A stretch of DNA of 64,000 bases from JAFGLZ01 sp964390905 (GCA_964390905.1 CAYMLO010000015.1:1-64000); one strand, 5' to 3'. Positions 45,654 to 55,700 are shown, counted from the stretch's first letter. Made by a program: numbers and translations. Notes: a model not told the origin generated them from the letters alone.

Positions 45654-46925
45654 ATGGTGGCCGAATCTGAGCGAACCTTCGAGCGTCCCCACCGTCCGCT
45701 GTTCGTCCGGTTGTACAACCTGCTAGTCGGGTGCTTGGAGGTGTGCGGGATCCGGCCAAGCCAGCTGACGGAGGCGTCGATTCTCGAGGCCGCCCGGCGG
45801 CAGGCGAAGCTGTCCGACTTCAGTGACGAGCGTTTCCGCGATCCACTCAGGCGGATCATTGATGCGTGCCACCAGACCGGACGGCTAAGCCCGTTCGGGC
45901 GCCTGATGGCACGACGCCGTCTGATCGAGATCGCAGTGAACCGTTTGAAGATCGACGAAGACATCAGGCGTCATCCCGAGATCCTCGACGTGCAGATCCA
46001 TCGGCCGCTGCTCGTAACGGGGCTGCCGCGGACGGGCACAACGCTGCTGTACAATCTGCTGGCGCAGGACCCCGCGGGCCGACCGCTGCTGTTCTGGGAA
46101 GCCACTTGGCCTTCGCCGCCGCCCGATCGGGCCACGCGGGACACCGACCCACGGATCAAGCAGGCCCGATCCCTCGTGAAGATGGCATATCGGTTGGCCC
46201 CGCAACTCCCCTCGGTCCATGAGCTGCAGCCCAACGGTCCGGAGGAATGCCTGTCGCTGACGCTGCACTCGTTCGTTTCGCCTGCCTTCTCGATGCTGGC
46301 GGACGTGAGCAGCTATGAGGAGTGGCTTCGGGACCTGGACTTCGAGAGCAAGGTTGCCGCCTACGAGTACTACCGGCGTCAGCTGCAGCTCCTCCAGTGG
46401 CGGTGCTGGGCCGACCACTGGGTCTTGAAGAGCCCCGTGCACCTGGCCGGGCTGGACGCGCTGCTGACGGCCATTCCCGATGCCTGTGTGGTCCAGGCGC
46501 ATCGTGACCCGGCCAAGGCGGTGCCTTCCGTTTGCAGCCTGTTTGCCATCACGCGCGGCATGGCGACCGACAAGCTGGACCTGCACGCGCTCGGCGCCCG
46601 GGCCGTGGAGATCTGTGCCGATCTCCTGGACCGAGCGACCAGCGCCAGAGAGTCCTTCCCTGATCGCGTCTTCGACGTCCACTACCCCGACCTCGTGCGC
46701 GATCCGATTCAGACGGTGCACCGCATCTACGAGCGCTTCGGCTACGAGCGGAGCGACCGGATGGACGCGGCCATGGCGACATGGCTCGCCGACAACGGCC
46801 AAAACAAGCACCCCGCCCATCGATACGACTTGGCGCAGTTTGGCCTAGCCCCGACGACCATCAACGAGATGTTCGGCCCGTACTGCGAGCGTTTCGGCGT
46901 CGCGCCAGAACTTCCCCGGCGTTGA
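45654..46925 (+). CDS. Sulfotransferase family protein
   Basis: Putative PAPS-dependent sulfotransferase of about 423 residues. The 5'-phosphosulfate loop is RPLLVTGLPRTGTTLLYNLL (about 116-135), and the 3'-phosphate region is VVQAHRDPAKAVPSVCSLFA (about 276-295) with a conserved Arg and Ser. The middle HWVLKSPVHLAGLDAL is also typical. The upstream helical domain (about 1-110) resembles the alpha-helical extension of the bacterial LPS/omega-type sulfotransferases. The ATG at 45654 is favoured because TAGGA lies at proper spacing; an ATG at 45648 is possible. It could sulfate a surface glycan or lipid made nearby. Confidence 0.87.
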   Translation: MVAESERTFERPHRPLFVRLYNLLVGCLEVCGIRPSQLTEASILEAARRQAKLSDFSDERFRDPLRRIIDACHQTGRLSPFGRLMARRRLIEIAVNRLKIDEDIRRHPEILDVQIHRPLLVTGLPRTGTTLLYNLLAQDPAGRPLLFWEATWPSPPPDRATRDTDPRIKQARSLVKMAYRLAPQLPSVHELQPNGPEECLSLTLHSFVSPAFSMLADVSSYEEWLRDLDFESKVAAYEYYRRQLQLLQWRCWADHWVLKSPVHLAGLDALLTAIPDACVVQAHRDPAKAVPSVCSLFAITRGMATDKLDLHALGARAVEICADLLDRATSARESFPDRVFDVHYPDLVRDPIQTVHRIYERFGYERSDRMDAAMATWLADNGQNKHPAHRYDLAQFGLAPTTINEMFGPYCERFGVAPELPRR

Positions 46926-47119
46926 CGATTCCTCGGCCGCCAGGTAAGATAGTCTGTCTGTGCGATGTCGTATTTGATACCTAGCCGGACCGCACTGCCG
47001 GACACGTGTCTGTTCCGCCAGGAGGAGCACGCAACTGCCTCCGGCAGAGCCCGTTAGGTTTCGGGCACGACGAGTGACATGGCGGAAGGTGCTGACGCCA
47101 GACCCAAAGGAGGAAGGAT

Positions 47120-47557
47120 ATGAGTGGATGTAGGGCCCTCTCGATTCGAGACGTGTTGGCTGTTGTCGCCCTGGCGTCGCTGACTTGGCTCGTCAGCCCG
47201 GCCGTTGCCGATGGGGAAGCCTGCTACACGCTGACGGTCGACTACGACGACGGCATGGCTGAAGTGGACATCGTCCCCGATCTGGCCTGCTACCCCGACG
47301 GCACGGAGGTGACCCTCTCGGTCACCTGCTACCAGAGGGTTGCCTGTGACGGATGGCTCGTGTACGACCCGAACCACCCCGGCGACTGGAACTACGCGGA
47401 GGACTACCCAGGCGAAGAGCTGACCTTGATCATGGATGGCGACTACGAGGTCGAGTGCATGCTCCGCTATCTGTCGTGCGGCGTCGGCACCGGACTGCCA
47501 CTGCTGATCGTCGCCGCCGCCTTGGGCGTCGTGTCGTTCGTCAGAAGAATAGCGTAG
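47120..47557 (+). CDS. Small secreted or surface-anchored cysteine-containing protein
   Basis: A 145-residue exported protein with a signal peptide (VLAVVALASLTWLVSPAVAD) and a C-terminal hydrophobic helix (GTGLPLLIVAAALGVVSFVR) followed by basic residues, a layout like cell-surface sorting tails. The mature part has regularly spaced cysteines (ACYTLTVDYDD, LACYPDGTEVTLSVTCYQRV, ACDGWLVYDPN, VECMLRYLSCG) and beta-strand character resembling small bacterial-repeat domains. AAAGGAGGAAGG is a very strong ribosome site, suggesting high expression. No family recognised. Confidence 0.7.
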   Translation: MSGCRALSIRDVLAVVALASLTWLVSPAVADGEACYTLTVDYDDGMAEVDIVPDLACYPDGTEVTLSVTCYQRVACDGWLVYDPNHPGDWNYAEDYPGEELTLIMDGDYEVECMLRYLSCGVGTGLPLLIVAAALGVVSFVRRIA

Positions 47558-47593
47558 GCCAGGGGTAGCTGTACACCCCAGGCCGCTTGTCCT

Positions 47594-47640
47594 CCATCCT
47601 TCGCACTCCACCGCGTCCCGCGGAGGAGCGCGAAGGATGG
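47594..47640. terminator. Long GC-rich hairpin between the secreted protein and the export permease
   Basis: CCATCCTTCGC (47594-47604) pairs perfectly with GCGAAGGATGG (47630-47640), and the interior adds CCACCGCG/CGCGGAGG-type pairing, giving a long nearly perfect hairpin. It begins 37 bases after the upstream stop. There is no U-run on either side, so it may be a Rho-type or stabilising structure rather than a classical terminator. Confidence 0.45.
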
Positions 47641-47797
47641 GGCCCCTTCGATAACCTGCCGAGTCTTGTTACGCACCTCATCCGACGTCGCCATGATGCC
47701 CCCTCTGGCGAGGGCTGCGAGATACTGATAGTCTTGAGGATTGGGACGGCGGTTGCCCGGTCCGGCGGCCGCCCCAGGTGACGGTCTGGAGGCGTTG

Positions 47798-48634
47798 ATG
47801 TCCGTAGCGGATGCGAATCTGACGGTGAGCCCCGGCGGCAGGCGCCCCTTCCTGCTTCGCGAGCTGACCGACATGTTCCGATACTGGGACGTGTTTCGGA
47901 GCCTCGTGTCGCGCGACTTCAAGGCACGCTACCGCGCGAAGATCCTGGGCGTGTTCTGGTCCATCGGCGATCCGCTCGTCATGATGTTCGTCTACACGCT
48001 GGTCTTCACGTACATGTTCGCAAAGAACGTCCCCGCCTATCCAGTCGTGCTACTCCTGGGCTTGTGTCCACACAGGTACTTCGCCAACGGGGTGACGGGC
48101 GCGACCAATTCGCTGCTTGAGTACAGCCCGCTGGTCAAGCGGGTGGCCTTTCCCCGTCACCTCCTGCCACTTGCTGTACTGGCCAGTCACCTGCTGCACT
48201 TCTTCATCGAGCTGTGCCTGGTCATCCTGGTCAGCCTGAAGTACCCGGGCTCGCTGAAGGTGAGTTCCGCCATGATCTGGCTGCCGGTCGTCTTTGCGGT
48301 GCAGATCAGCTACATGACGGGCCTGGCCTTCATCTGCGCGACGCTCAACGTGTGGTTCCGGGACATCCAGTACATGCTGCGGTCGGGGATTCTCGTGCTG
48401 TACTGGCTGACTCCGATCTTCTACCCGGCCAGCTTCATCCCCGAACGTCTCGAGCCGTTCTTCTGGTTCAATCCGATGGCGGGCGTGGTGATCGGCTATC
48501 GCCGCATCCTGATGGAAACGCTGCCGCCCGACCTGACGTTCCTGTCCGTCGGGGCAGGGGTCTCGGTCGTGTTGGTTCTGGTCGGTGTGTCTTTGTTCCG
48601 CCGCCGTGAGGGAACGTTCTCGGATTACGTCTAG
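47798..48634 (+). CDS. ABC-2 polysaccharide export permease (Wzm-like)
   Basis: Inner-membrane permease of 278 residues that would form the channel for a completed glycan. The amphipathic start FLLRELTDMFRYWDVFRSLV, then SRDFKARYRAKILGVFWSIG, is the interface-helix signature of the Wzm/TagG/KpsM group. Six hydrophobic segments follow, ending with SVVLVLVGVSLFRRREGTFS. The ATG at 47798 has GGAGG upstream. It is followed after 27 bases by the ATPase-methyltransferase gene, so the two form one transporter. Confidence 0.93.
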   Translation: MSVADANLTVSPGGRRPFLLRELTDMFRYWDVFRSLVSRDFKARYRAKILGVFWSIGDPLVMMFVYTLVFTYMFAKNVPAYPVVLLLGLCPHRYFANGVTGATNSLLEYSPLVKRVAFPRHLLPLAVLASHLLHFFIELCLVILVSLKYPGSLKVSSAMIWLPVVFAVQISYMTGLAFICATLNVWFRDIQYMLRSGILVLYWLTPIFYPASFIPERLEPFFWFNPMAGVVIGYRRILMETLPPDLTFLSVGAGVSVVLVLVGVSLFRRREGTFSDYV

Positions 48635-48661
48635 CCGACCTTGTGACGGAGAAGGCAGCCG

Positions 48662-50536
48662 GTGCCGGTGATTGACGTCCACAACGTGTCCAAGCGCTTC
48701 TATCTGAGGTACACGCGCGAGTTTCTGGCGACGGGAGTCCTGGACTCCCTCTTCCGCCGGAACCGCTGGGAAGAGTTCTGGGCGCTGCGGAATATCAGCT
48801 TCAGCATCGAGCGCGGCGAAAGCCTCGGCGTGATCGGACCCAACGGTTCCGGCAAGACCACGCTCCTGAGTATCGTCAGCGGGGTCACGCAACCCACCGA
48901 GGGCACGGTGCGGACGGAGGGACGGATCTCCGCCCTGCTGCAACTCGGCGCCGGGTTCCACCCGGACCTCACGGGCCGCGAGAACGTCTACATCAATGCA
49001 GGCGTCTTGGGATTCAATCGCCGCGAGACGGACAAGATCTACCCGAGCGTGGCCGAATTCAGCGAACTGGGGGACTTCCTCGAGGCGCCCATCCGGCGCT
49101 ACAGTAGCGGGATGCTGGCCCGTTTGGGTTTCAGCATCGCGATCCACGTCAACCCGGACGTCATCATCATCGACGAGGTCCTGGGGGTGGGCGATCAGCA
49201 GTTCCAGAAGAAGTGCCACGAGAGGATCCTGGCCTTCATCGATCGCGGGGTGACCATCCTGTTCGTATCGCACGCGGCCGCCCAGGTCCGCAAGCTGTGC
49301 AACAAGGTGCTCTACCTCGAGCAGGGAGACCTCGCAGCCTTCGGCGACGCGGACGAGGTCCTGGCCGCTTACGCCGCGCGAGACGACAAGCGCCCGACGA
49401 TCGGTACGGGGGCCCAATCCGGCCCGACGGCTCGGCCGAAGCCTGCCAGCGCCGTGGTCGCAGCGGCGCCAAAGCCCCCCCCGACCAAGCCGGACATCGC
49501 AGAAGCGACGACGCAGCCCACCCATGCTGCGCCAGCAAGCTCCCCTGATCCGCAGCGCAACGCAGCAGCCGCCCCCTCGACGGACGCCCTAAAAGGAAAG
49601 GAAACCGCGCCGGCAGAGCGACAAGCGCCGCCCAGCCAACCGGCGCAGGAACCACCCGAGAAGACCCCGGCGCAGGTTGCACCCGACAAGCCGCAACCGT
49701 CAAGAATCCGGCCGATCAAGGGGGCCCCCTCCGCGCGCTTCAAGCCGAGCTGCGCGGGGATGTCGGCCACGACGTTCTTCTACCGAAATGGCCCCCAGGT
49801 GGAAGCGCTGTTCGATGAGGTCTTCCCGCAGTTCAAGGACCAATCGACGATCCGCGTTCGTTGCTGGGAGTGCGCGATCGGCGCCGAGCCCTACACGCTG
49901 GCGATCGAGCATGATCGGCGGAAGATCAGCGACTACGCGTTGGCCATCGAGGCGTTCGACCGCGATCCGGAGCTGATCCAGGGGGCCATCCAGGCCGAGT
50001 TCAACGAGATGGAGATCTTCTACGACGGTCTGGGGCATATGCCGCGCGAACTGCTGGGCCCGTACTTCACCAGGAACGAAGACGGCAACTACCTCCTAAT
50101 CGAGCGCGTTCGCCACAACGTGTTGTTCGGGATTGCGGATTTCCTCTCGGACCGGTGCACGAAGCTCCCGCCGGCAGACGTTGTCCTCGCGCAGAACGTG
50201 CTGATTCACTTGGAGCCCGAGCAGGCGGCCGCCGCCTTCCGCAACGTTGTTGCTCAGACTGCTGCGGGGGGCGTCTTGGCCGTCGGCGGATGTGATCTAG
50301 ATCACCTCGTTGGTTTCGCAAGAGAACATCACCTCGACCCGATAGAGGCCCGTCTGGAAGAGATCCATGATGGCTGGCGCGCCCGCCGCAATCAGCCAAA
50401 CGCGAAGCACGGTCTGGGACCCCTGGATCGATCGCAGAACGACTGGCGGGTGCGCTACTGCTCTTTGTTCCAGAAACCGGCAGCGCCAAGGCGGTGGCGT
50501 CAGAAGGTGACGAACGTCTTGCGAGCCGCAACCTGA
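48662..50536 (+). CDS. Polysaccharide-export ABC ATPase (Wzt-like) fused to a CheR-type methyltransferase
   Basis: A 624-residue fusion. Residues 1-245 are a Wzt/TagH-type ATPase: VSKRFYLRYTREFLATGVLD, Walker A GPNGSGKTTLLS (about 61), ISALLQLGAGFHPDLTGREN, signature RYSSGMLARLGFSIAIHVNP, Walker B DVIIIDEVLGVGD and switch VTILFVSHAAAQV. About 110 residues of Ala/Pro/Lys-rich linker follow. Residues 366-605 match the catalytic domain of CheR methyltransferases: TTFFYRNGPQVEALFDEVFP, RCWECAIGAEPYTLAIEH (SAM motif), LAIEAFDRDPELIQGA and DVVLAQNVLIHLEPEQAAAA. The CheR helical N-domain and the glycan-binding fold usual at the C-terminus of Wzt are absent. It likely energises export and may methylate the glycan end or a partner. 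Confidence 0.88.
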   Translation: MPVIDVHNVSKRFYLRYTREFLATGVLDSLFRRNRWEEFWALRNISFSIERGESLGVIGPNGSGKTTLLSIVSGVTQPTEGTVRTEGRISALLQLGAGFHPDLTGRENVYINAGVLGFNRRETDKIYPSVAEFSELGDFLEAPIRRYSSGMLARLGFSIAIHVNPDVIIIDEVLGVGDQQFQKKCHERILAFIDRGVTILFVSHAAAQVRKLCNKVLYLEQGDLAAFGDADEVLAAYAARDDKRPTIGTGAQSGPTARPKPASAVVAAAPKPPPTKPDIAEATTQPTHAAPASSPDPQRNAAAAPSTDALKGKETAPAERQAPPSQPAQEPPEKTPAQVAPDKPQPSRIRPIKGAPSARFKPSCAGMSATTFFYRNGPQVEALFDEVFPQFKDQSTIRVRCWECAIGAEPYTLAIEHDRRKISDYALAIEAFDRDPELIQGAIQAEFNEMEIFYDGLGHMPRELLGPYFTRNEDGNYLLIERVRHNVLFGIADFLSDRCTKLPPADVVLAQNVLIHLEPEQAAAAFRNVVAQTAAGGVLAVGGCDLDHLVGFAREHHLDPIEARLEEIHDGWRARRNQPNAKHGLGPLDRSQNDWRVRYCSLFQKPAAPRRWRQKVTNVLRAAT

Positions 50537-50546
50537 AAGGTCACTC

Positions 50547-51635
50547 GTGAGACCGTCAGGAAGAGACGCAAATGGCTCGCCTCCCCCTACCGGCCAGGGC
50601 AGCTCACGGCAATGGCACTTCGATGATCCGCGCCGCAAGGGCATTCTGCTCCGCTGGCAGCTGACGCACTGGTGCAACTTCGACTGTACGTACTGCTGTT
50701 CGCCCATCACGGATCCCCTGGACAAGGCCAAGGCCGCGTCTGCCCTTGGCGGCGTAAGGGACGAGGCGTTCGATCTGAATCGATCGCTCCCGGCTCCGCT
50801 CGCCAAGGAGCGTGTCCAGGGCCATGCGTTTGGCAACTATCCTGTCGAGGACTGGTGCGCGGCGCTGTATCAGCGCTTCGGGCATCGGAACCTGGCGATG
50901 ACCCTCGACGGCGGCGAGCCCTTCTGGGACCTGGCGAACATGTGCCGCTTCCTCTGGGAGGTGACGGGCTGGGACAACGTCGACAACATCCGCGTGGACA
51001 CGAACGCGTCTTGGACCCCACCGCCGGAGTTCCGGGGGGACCGCCTGTACAAGGTGAACCTGAACGCCGCGTGGCATCCGACGCAGATCCCGCTGAAGCG
51101 TTTCGTCGGCAACCTGGCTCGGTACCGAGACCACGGGCTGCGCCTGACGATGGTGAATTTCGTGATGCAAGCGGACCAGATCGGGATGTACGAGGAACTT
51201 GCCGAGGCCGTCGCCCCGCTCGGCGTGCCGGTGAATCCCTCCGTCTACATCCCGACACCCAGCGAGAAGGACCGATACGAGCGGAACGAGGCCGAGATGG
51301 CGGCTTACCGCAAGCACCTCGGCGAGTTCGACGTCACTTATCGTTCTGGCGCGGGCAAGACCAAGGGGAAGCGCTGCCGATACCCAACGGTGGCCTACAT
51401 GATGAACGTCGCAGGCGAGATCGCCGTGGCCTGCTACGGCACAAGGAAGGGACACCTGTTCGGCGGGCCGATCCCCGATCGGCTGGACGGCTGGGCGGCG
51501 TGTCCCAAAGAGCAATGCATCTGCGTCGACATGTACTCCTTCCTCCAGGAAGCCCCGCCCGCGCGGACGCGCAGCATGAACACGCTGGCGGCGTACGTTC
51601 GCGACGCCATCCGGACGCGCCCCGGAGCTCAGTAG
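50547..51635 (+). CDS. Radical SAM protein
   Basis: A 362-residue radical SAM enzyme. The 4Fe-4S/SAM motif is LTHWCNFDCTYCCSPI (CxxxCxxC, about 43-50), followed by MTLDGGEPFWD (GGEP variant of the SAM-binding element) and VDTNASW, with NVDNIRVDTNAS resembling the GNGT-like strand. Further Cys occur in KGKRCRYPT, AVACYGTRKGH and CPKEQCICVDMY, which could form an auxiliary cluster of SPASM-like type. The GTG start has AAAGG upstream and lies 10 bases after the ATPase-methyltransferase stop, so it is cotranscribed with the exporter. Radical SAM proteins in glycan clusters often carry out dehydration or epimerisation, but the substrate here is unknown. Confidence 0.87.
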   Translation: MRPSGRDANGSPPPTGQGSSRQWHFDDPRRKGILLRWQLTHWCNFDCTYCCSPITDPLDKAKAASALGGVRDEAFDLNRSLPAPLAKERVQGHAFGNYPVEDWCAALYQRFGHRNLAMTLDGGEPFWDLANMCRFLWEVTGWDNVDNIRVDTNASWTPPPEFRGDRLYKVNLNAAWHPTQIPLKRFVGNLARYRDHGLRLTMVNFVMQADQIGMYEELAEAVAPLGVPVNPSVYIPTPSEKDRYERNEAEMAAYRKHLGEFDVTYRSGAGKTKGKRCRYPTVAYMMNVAGEIAVACYGTRKGHLFGGPIPDRLDGWAACPKEQCICVDMYSFLQEAPPARTRSMNTLAAYVRDAIRTRPGAQ

Positions 51636-51653
51636 CGTTCCTGGGACGTTTGT

Positions 51654-52751
51654 TCAGAGGGCAGTTCCCGCAGGGAGCTCGGCCACACTCCGAACCGCGT
51701 GGGCGAAGCTCTTGGCACAACGGTTCGGGGAGAAGCGTTCTCGCGTGCGTCTGGCGGCGGTGTCGGCCAGGCGGGCTCGGCCGTCGTCGTCGTCGAGCAG
51801 CTTGCCCGTTTGGTGGGCGGCCTGCTGAACGTCGCCGGACCGGTACAGCAGACCGGTGGTCCCGTCTTCGATCACCTCGGGCAGGGCGCCCGCGTGCGGG
51901 GCGATCAGTGGGCAGCCACAGGCCATCGCCTCGAGCGCGGCGAACCCGAACGATTCGCACTTCGTGGTCAGCAGGACCAGGCCGCCCGAGTTGACCACCA
52001 GGCTGTACAGGCTCGGCATCTTGGCATTGGGCAGAAGCGGCCACCAGCGAAGCCGCGTCGCGATCCGCGTTTCGCCCAGCGCCTTGCGGAACTTCGTGCG
52101 TTCATCCTCCTTCGAGCCGCCGCCGCCGACCATCCAGAACACCACGTCGTCCCGGTCGACCAGCAGGTCGGCCACGCGCAGGAAGTCGGCCCAGTTCTTG
52201 AGCGGATCGATCCGTCCGATCCAGCATACGATCTTCCGGTCGTCCTGGGCGACCGCTTGCGGATTGCGGCGGAACGTCTCGACGTCGACGAAGTTGTGGG
52301 CGACGTGGCAGGGGATGGCGTCGCGGAGCTTGCGTGGCAAGTAAGGGCGGATGTTGTCCGCCTGGAAACTCGAGGGAACAAGGATGCCGTCCAATCGGTG
52401 GTCGCCGAGCCGTTTGAGATGCACCAGTGTGTGTTCGTAGGTGCTTCGCAGCTCGACCATGACCTTTCCGGCGAAGTCCATCCGGTCGATCCACTCGAGC
52501 ACGTCGAAGGAATCGATGACGGAAATGACGTCGTACGCCTGCGTACGGACCAGATCCGCGAAGCCGCTCTCGGTCGGCCCGAAGAAGACGCGCCCGTCGA
52601 GGTCGCCGAACGCCGATCTCCCTCCGTAGTCTCTCAGGAACAGGGCATGGGCTTCGACCTCGTGTTGCGGCAGGGCTCGGATGCGAAACCGTATGCCGGT
52701 TTCCACGCCGCCCATCGTGCAGTAGCGGTAAACGAACAGGGCCTTGATCAC
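51654..52751 (-). CDS. Glycosyltransferase family 4 (GT-B fold)
   Basis: A 365-residue GT-B glycosyltransferase. The N-domain begins IKALFVYRYCTMGGVETGIR with the GG nucleotide-sugar loop. The C-domain has IVCWIGRIDPLKNWADFLRV, VFWMVGGGGSKEDE and the donor-binding EX7E region CESFGFAALEAMACGCPLIA followed by GALPEVIEDGTTGLLY. The GTG at 52751 overlaps the stop of the upstream giant fusion as GTGA, so the pair is translationally coupled and reads toward the convergent radical SAM gene. It probably adds a hexose to the exported polymer. Confidence 0.93.
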   Translation of the reverse strand: MIKALFVYRYCTMGGVETGIRFRIRALPQHEVEAHALFLRDYGGRSAFGDLDGRVFFGPTESGFADLVRTQAYDVISVIDSFDVLEWIDRMDFAGKVMVELRSTYEHTLVHLKRLGDHRLDGILVPSSFQADNIRPYLPRKLRDAIPCHVAHNFVDVETFRRNPQAVAQDDRKIVCWIGRIDPLKNWADFLRVADLLVDRDDVVFWMVGGGGSKEDERTKFRKALGETRIATRLRWWPLLPNAKMPSLYSLVVNSGGLVLLTTKCESFGFAALEAMACGCPLIAPHAGALPEVIEDGTTGLLYRSGDVQQAAHQTGKLLDDDDGRARLADTAARRTRERFSPNRCAKSFAHAVRSVAELPAGTAL

Positions 52752-55700
52752 CTGGAGGCCCCCCCTGCAGCCAAGACGCGCTCGCACCGGCCTCGATGGG
52801 CCGCTTCCAGAAGCGCCAGTCCCCGTCGGTACCAGGTGCACTTCTCCAGGAACGACCTAACGTCGCTGCCCAGCTTCCCGCCGGTGCCCGCCACTCCCAG
52901 GTATCGGTCGAACTCCTCGGTCGACTCGGCGACATACACGCCGGGGTAGTCTCGCAGGTGTGGGATGTCCGTCGTGACGACCGGCAGCCCCAACGTCAGG
53001 TACTCGTAGACCTTGATGGGATCGGCCCCCTTACTCAGCGTCGTCGGTTTGAACGGAACGATCCCCACGTCCCAGTTCTGAGCGTAGCTGTATAGCAAGT
53101 GATGCGGGACCTTGCCCAACAGATGGACGTTGTCGGTCAGTTTGACGGGGATCTTCTCACCGTACCCGACGATGTGGAATATCCAGTCGGGACGGCCCGC
53201 GGCAATCTTGGCCACCATCTTCCAGTCGAACCAGGCCTGGGCGAGGTACCCGAAATAGCCGACCGTCAACTTGCCTCGGGGCAACGGCTTGGGCGGCAGG
53301 GACATGTCGAACGAGTCGGGCGAAACCCCGTTCGGGACCGTCGCGACCTCCAGATCGGGCACCCAACCCCGGGCCTTCTCCGCCAGCAAAGGAACGATCG
53401 CGGCCACCGCGCTGGCGTTCGCACAGAGATACTGTTCCACGGCGGGTTCGTACCAGATGGCCTTGCCCGCTTCGTGGAACTCCTCCCAATCATCGATGAT
53501 GTCGTACACGGTCCGCCAGCCGGCCGCGTTGAACTCGTTGACCCACTGGAAGGTCCAAGGATGGGGGAATTCCAGGACGCAGGTCCGCCGGAGGGAGGAT
53601 CGGAACGGATACGCCAGCACCACCTTCTTGTGTGCCTCGAACAGGTCCATCGGCAACTGGAAGAAGAGGGGCTCGTCGCTGACGGGCACGGCCTGCTGAT
53701 ACTCGCTCTGCCATCGGAAGTACAACAGCAGCACCGGCACATCGTTCCGGATGAACTCCCGGACGATTTGGGTCACACGCTGTCCTTCGCTCTGGACGTA
53801 CTTCACGCCCGCAACGAAGACCACCAGGTCAGGCCGATCGCTCTGCTCCACCCGATCGAGGAATTCCCCCAGATCCCGGATCACCTGTCCCGTGGTGCGA
53901 GGCTTCGGCGGCGCGGGCTTCGTGGACTGAGCGTCCGGGCCTGATGCCTTCTCGGCCTGAGGCCCCACCGTACCCGGCGCCTCTCGGGTCGGCGGCTCGG
54001 CGACCACCGGATCCGCGCGCTGGTCGGACGACTTTCGGATCCGCCGCTTCACAGATTCTTTGGCCCGCACGGGGACCGCGCGCTTGACCAATCGCCAGGT
54101 GCCTCCGATGACTCGGCTGTTGTGCAGGCGGTTGAGAAGCTGCCACGTCGGAGAATCCCAGAGCTGCTGGAGCTGCTCGGCGACGTCTCGCGCCCGCTCG
54201 TCGGCAAACCGATACTTCCTGTCGAGCGCTTCGCCCTCCTTCCGGAGCCGCTCGACGTTCTGCTTCGCCTCGGTCAGCTCCTTGCCCCGCTGGTTGAGCT
54301 GCGCCTCGATCTCGGCCTGACGCTTCTGGGCCACCTTGGCCTGCGTCGCCGCCGCCTGGATCTGACGTCGGGCCTCTTCGAGTTCCCTGCCCAGTCTCTC
54401 CTGCTCCGATCGCAAGGCATCGGCCCTATCGTCCGCCGCCTTCGCCGACCTCTGGAACTCCCGGTCCCGCTCGCTGAGACGCATCTCGAGTCGCGTCCTC
54501 TCGGTGTTGGCCGCCTCGGCCTGGCGCCGGGCCGTGCGAAGCTCCCCGGTGAGCGACTGCTCCAGATCCGAACGCTGTTTCTGGGCGGCCTCGGTCGCCG
54601 CCTCTGCCGCCTGGATCTGGCGCTTGGCCTCCCTGAGATCCCTGCGCAGCTCGTCCCTTTCCGATCTCAGAGTGTTGAGCGTTTCGTCCGCCTTCTTCAA
54701 CGCCTGGCCAACGTCTTCAAGTCGCTGCTCGTGTTGCCTGAGTCGGTCTTGGAGCTGATCTCTCTGCCCCTCGGCGTTCTTGGCTCTTGCCTCTGCCGCT
54801 TCGGCGCGACGCCCGAGCTCCTCTATGGCGAGCTTCGCACCTTCCACCTGTGCCTCGGCCTTCGCTGCTTGGAGCTCCGCCTTCCGATATCGCTCCTGGA
54901 GTTTGCTCCTCTCACTTCGCAGATCGTTGAGCGTCTGATCAGCCTGCTCCAACGCCCGTCGGACTTCGGCGACGCGACGTTCGACCTGGCCCAGTTCACT
55001 TTGGAGTAGGGTCTTCTCCTCCCGAAGCACATTGAGCTTCTCGTCCGCCTCCTTGACGGCCTGCCGCGCCTCGGACAGCAGTTGCTCACGTTGCTTGCCG
55101 GTGGTATCCGCCTGCCTTCGGACCTCTGCCATTTCCTCCCGGCCTCGGGCCAGTTGGGCCTGCGTTCCGACGAGCTGGCCCCTGACCTTGGCAAGTTGCT
55201 CCTGAGCCTCCTCCAATTGCGCGCGAACGCTCTTGCGATGAACGTCGGGGACCCAAAGCGCCCCGGACCCGCGCGAGGCAGCAGGACCGAGCCGTCGGGG
55301 GGACTGCTCCAGAAGCTTGCAGATCTCGTCGCCGGTCCTGGGCACGCGAGCCCTGAGCCGATCCGAGGCCCTCGCCAGGGCCCTACCTATCCCATCGCGA
55401 GCGTTCCACACCTGCTCCCGCTTGGCAATGACCAGTTCGCGGTCGAGTGCGTTGGGATTGAGCGGGGCGAGTTCTTCGATACCGGTCTCGGCCAGCAACG
55501 AATCCACCTTCGGATCGTACGAAACGGCCGTGAACGGCACGTGCTGGCAAATCGCGAAGATGCACGCGTGGTACCGCATGGCCAGCATGTAGTCCATCTC
55601 GCCAATCGCGCCCAACATGCCTCGCGGCGTGAGCTCCGCCTCCACGATGGTCGAAGCCACGTTCTCCGGAAGCGCGCCCGCGAACGCCCGCGAGCAGTCA

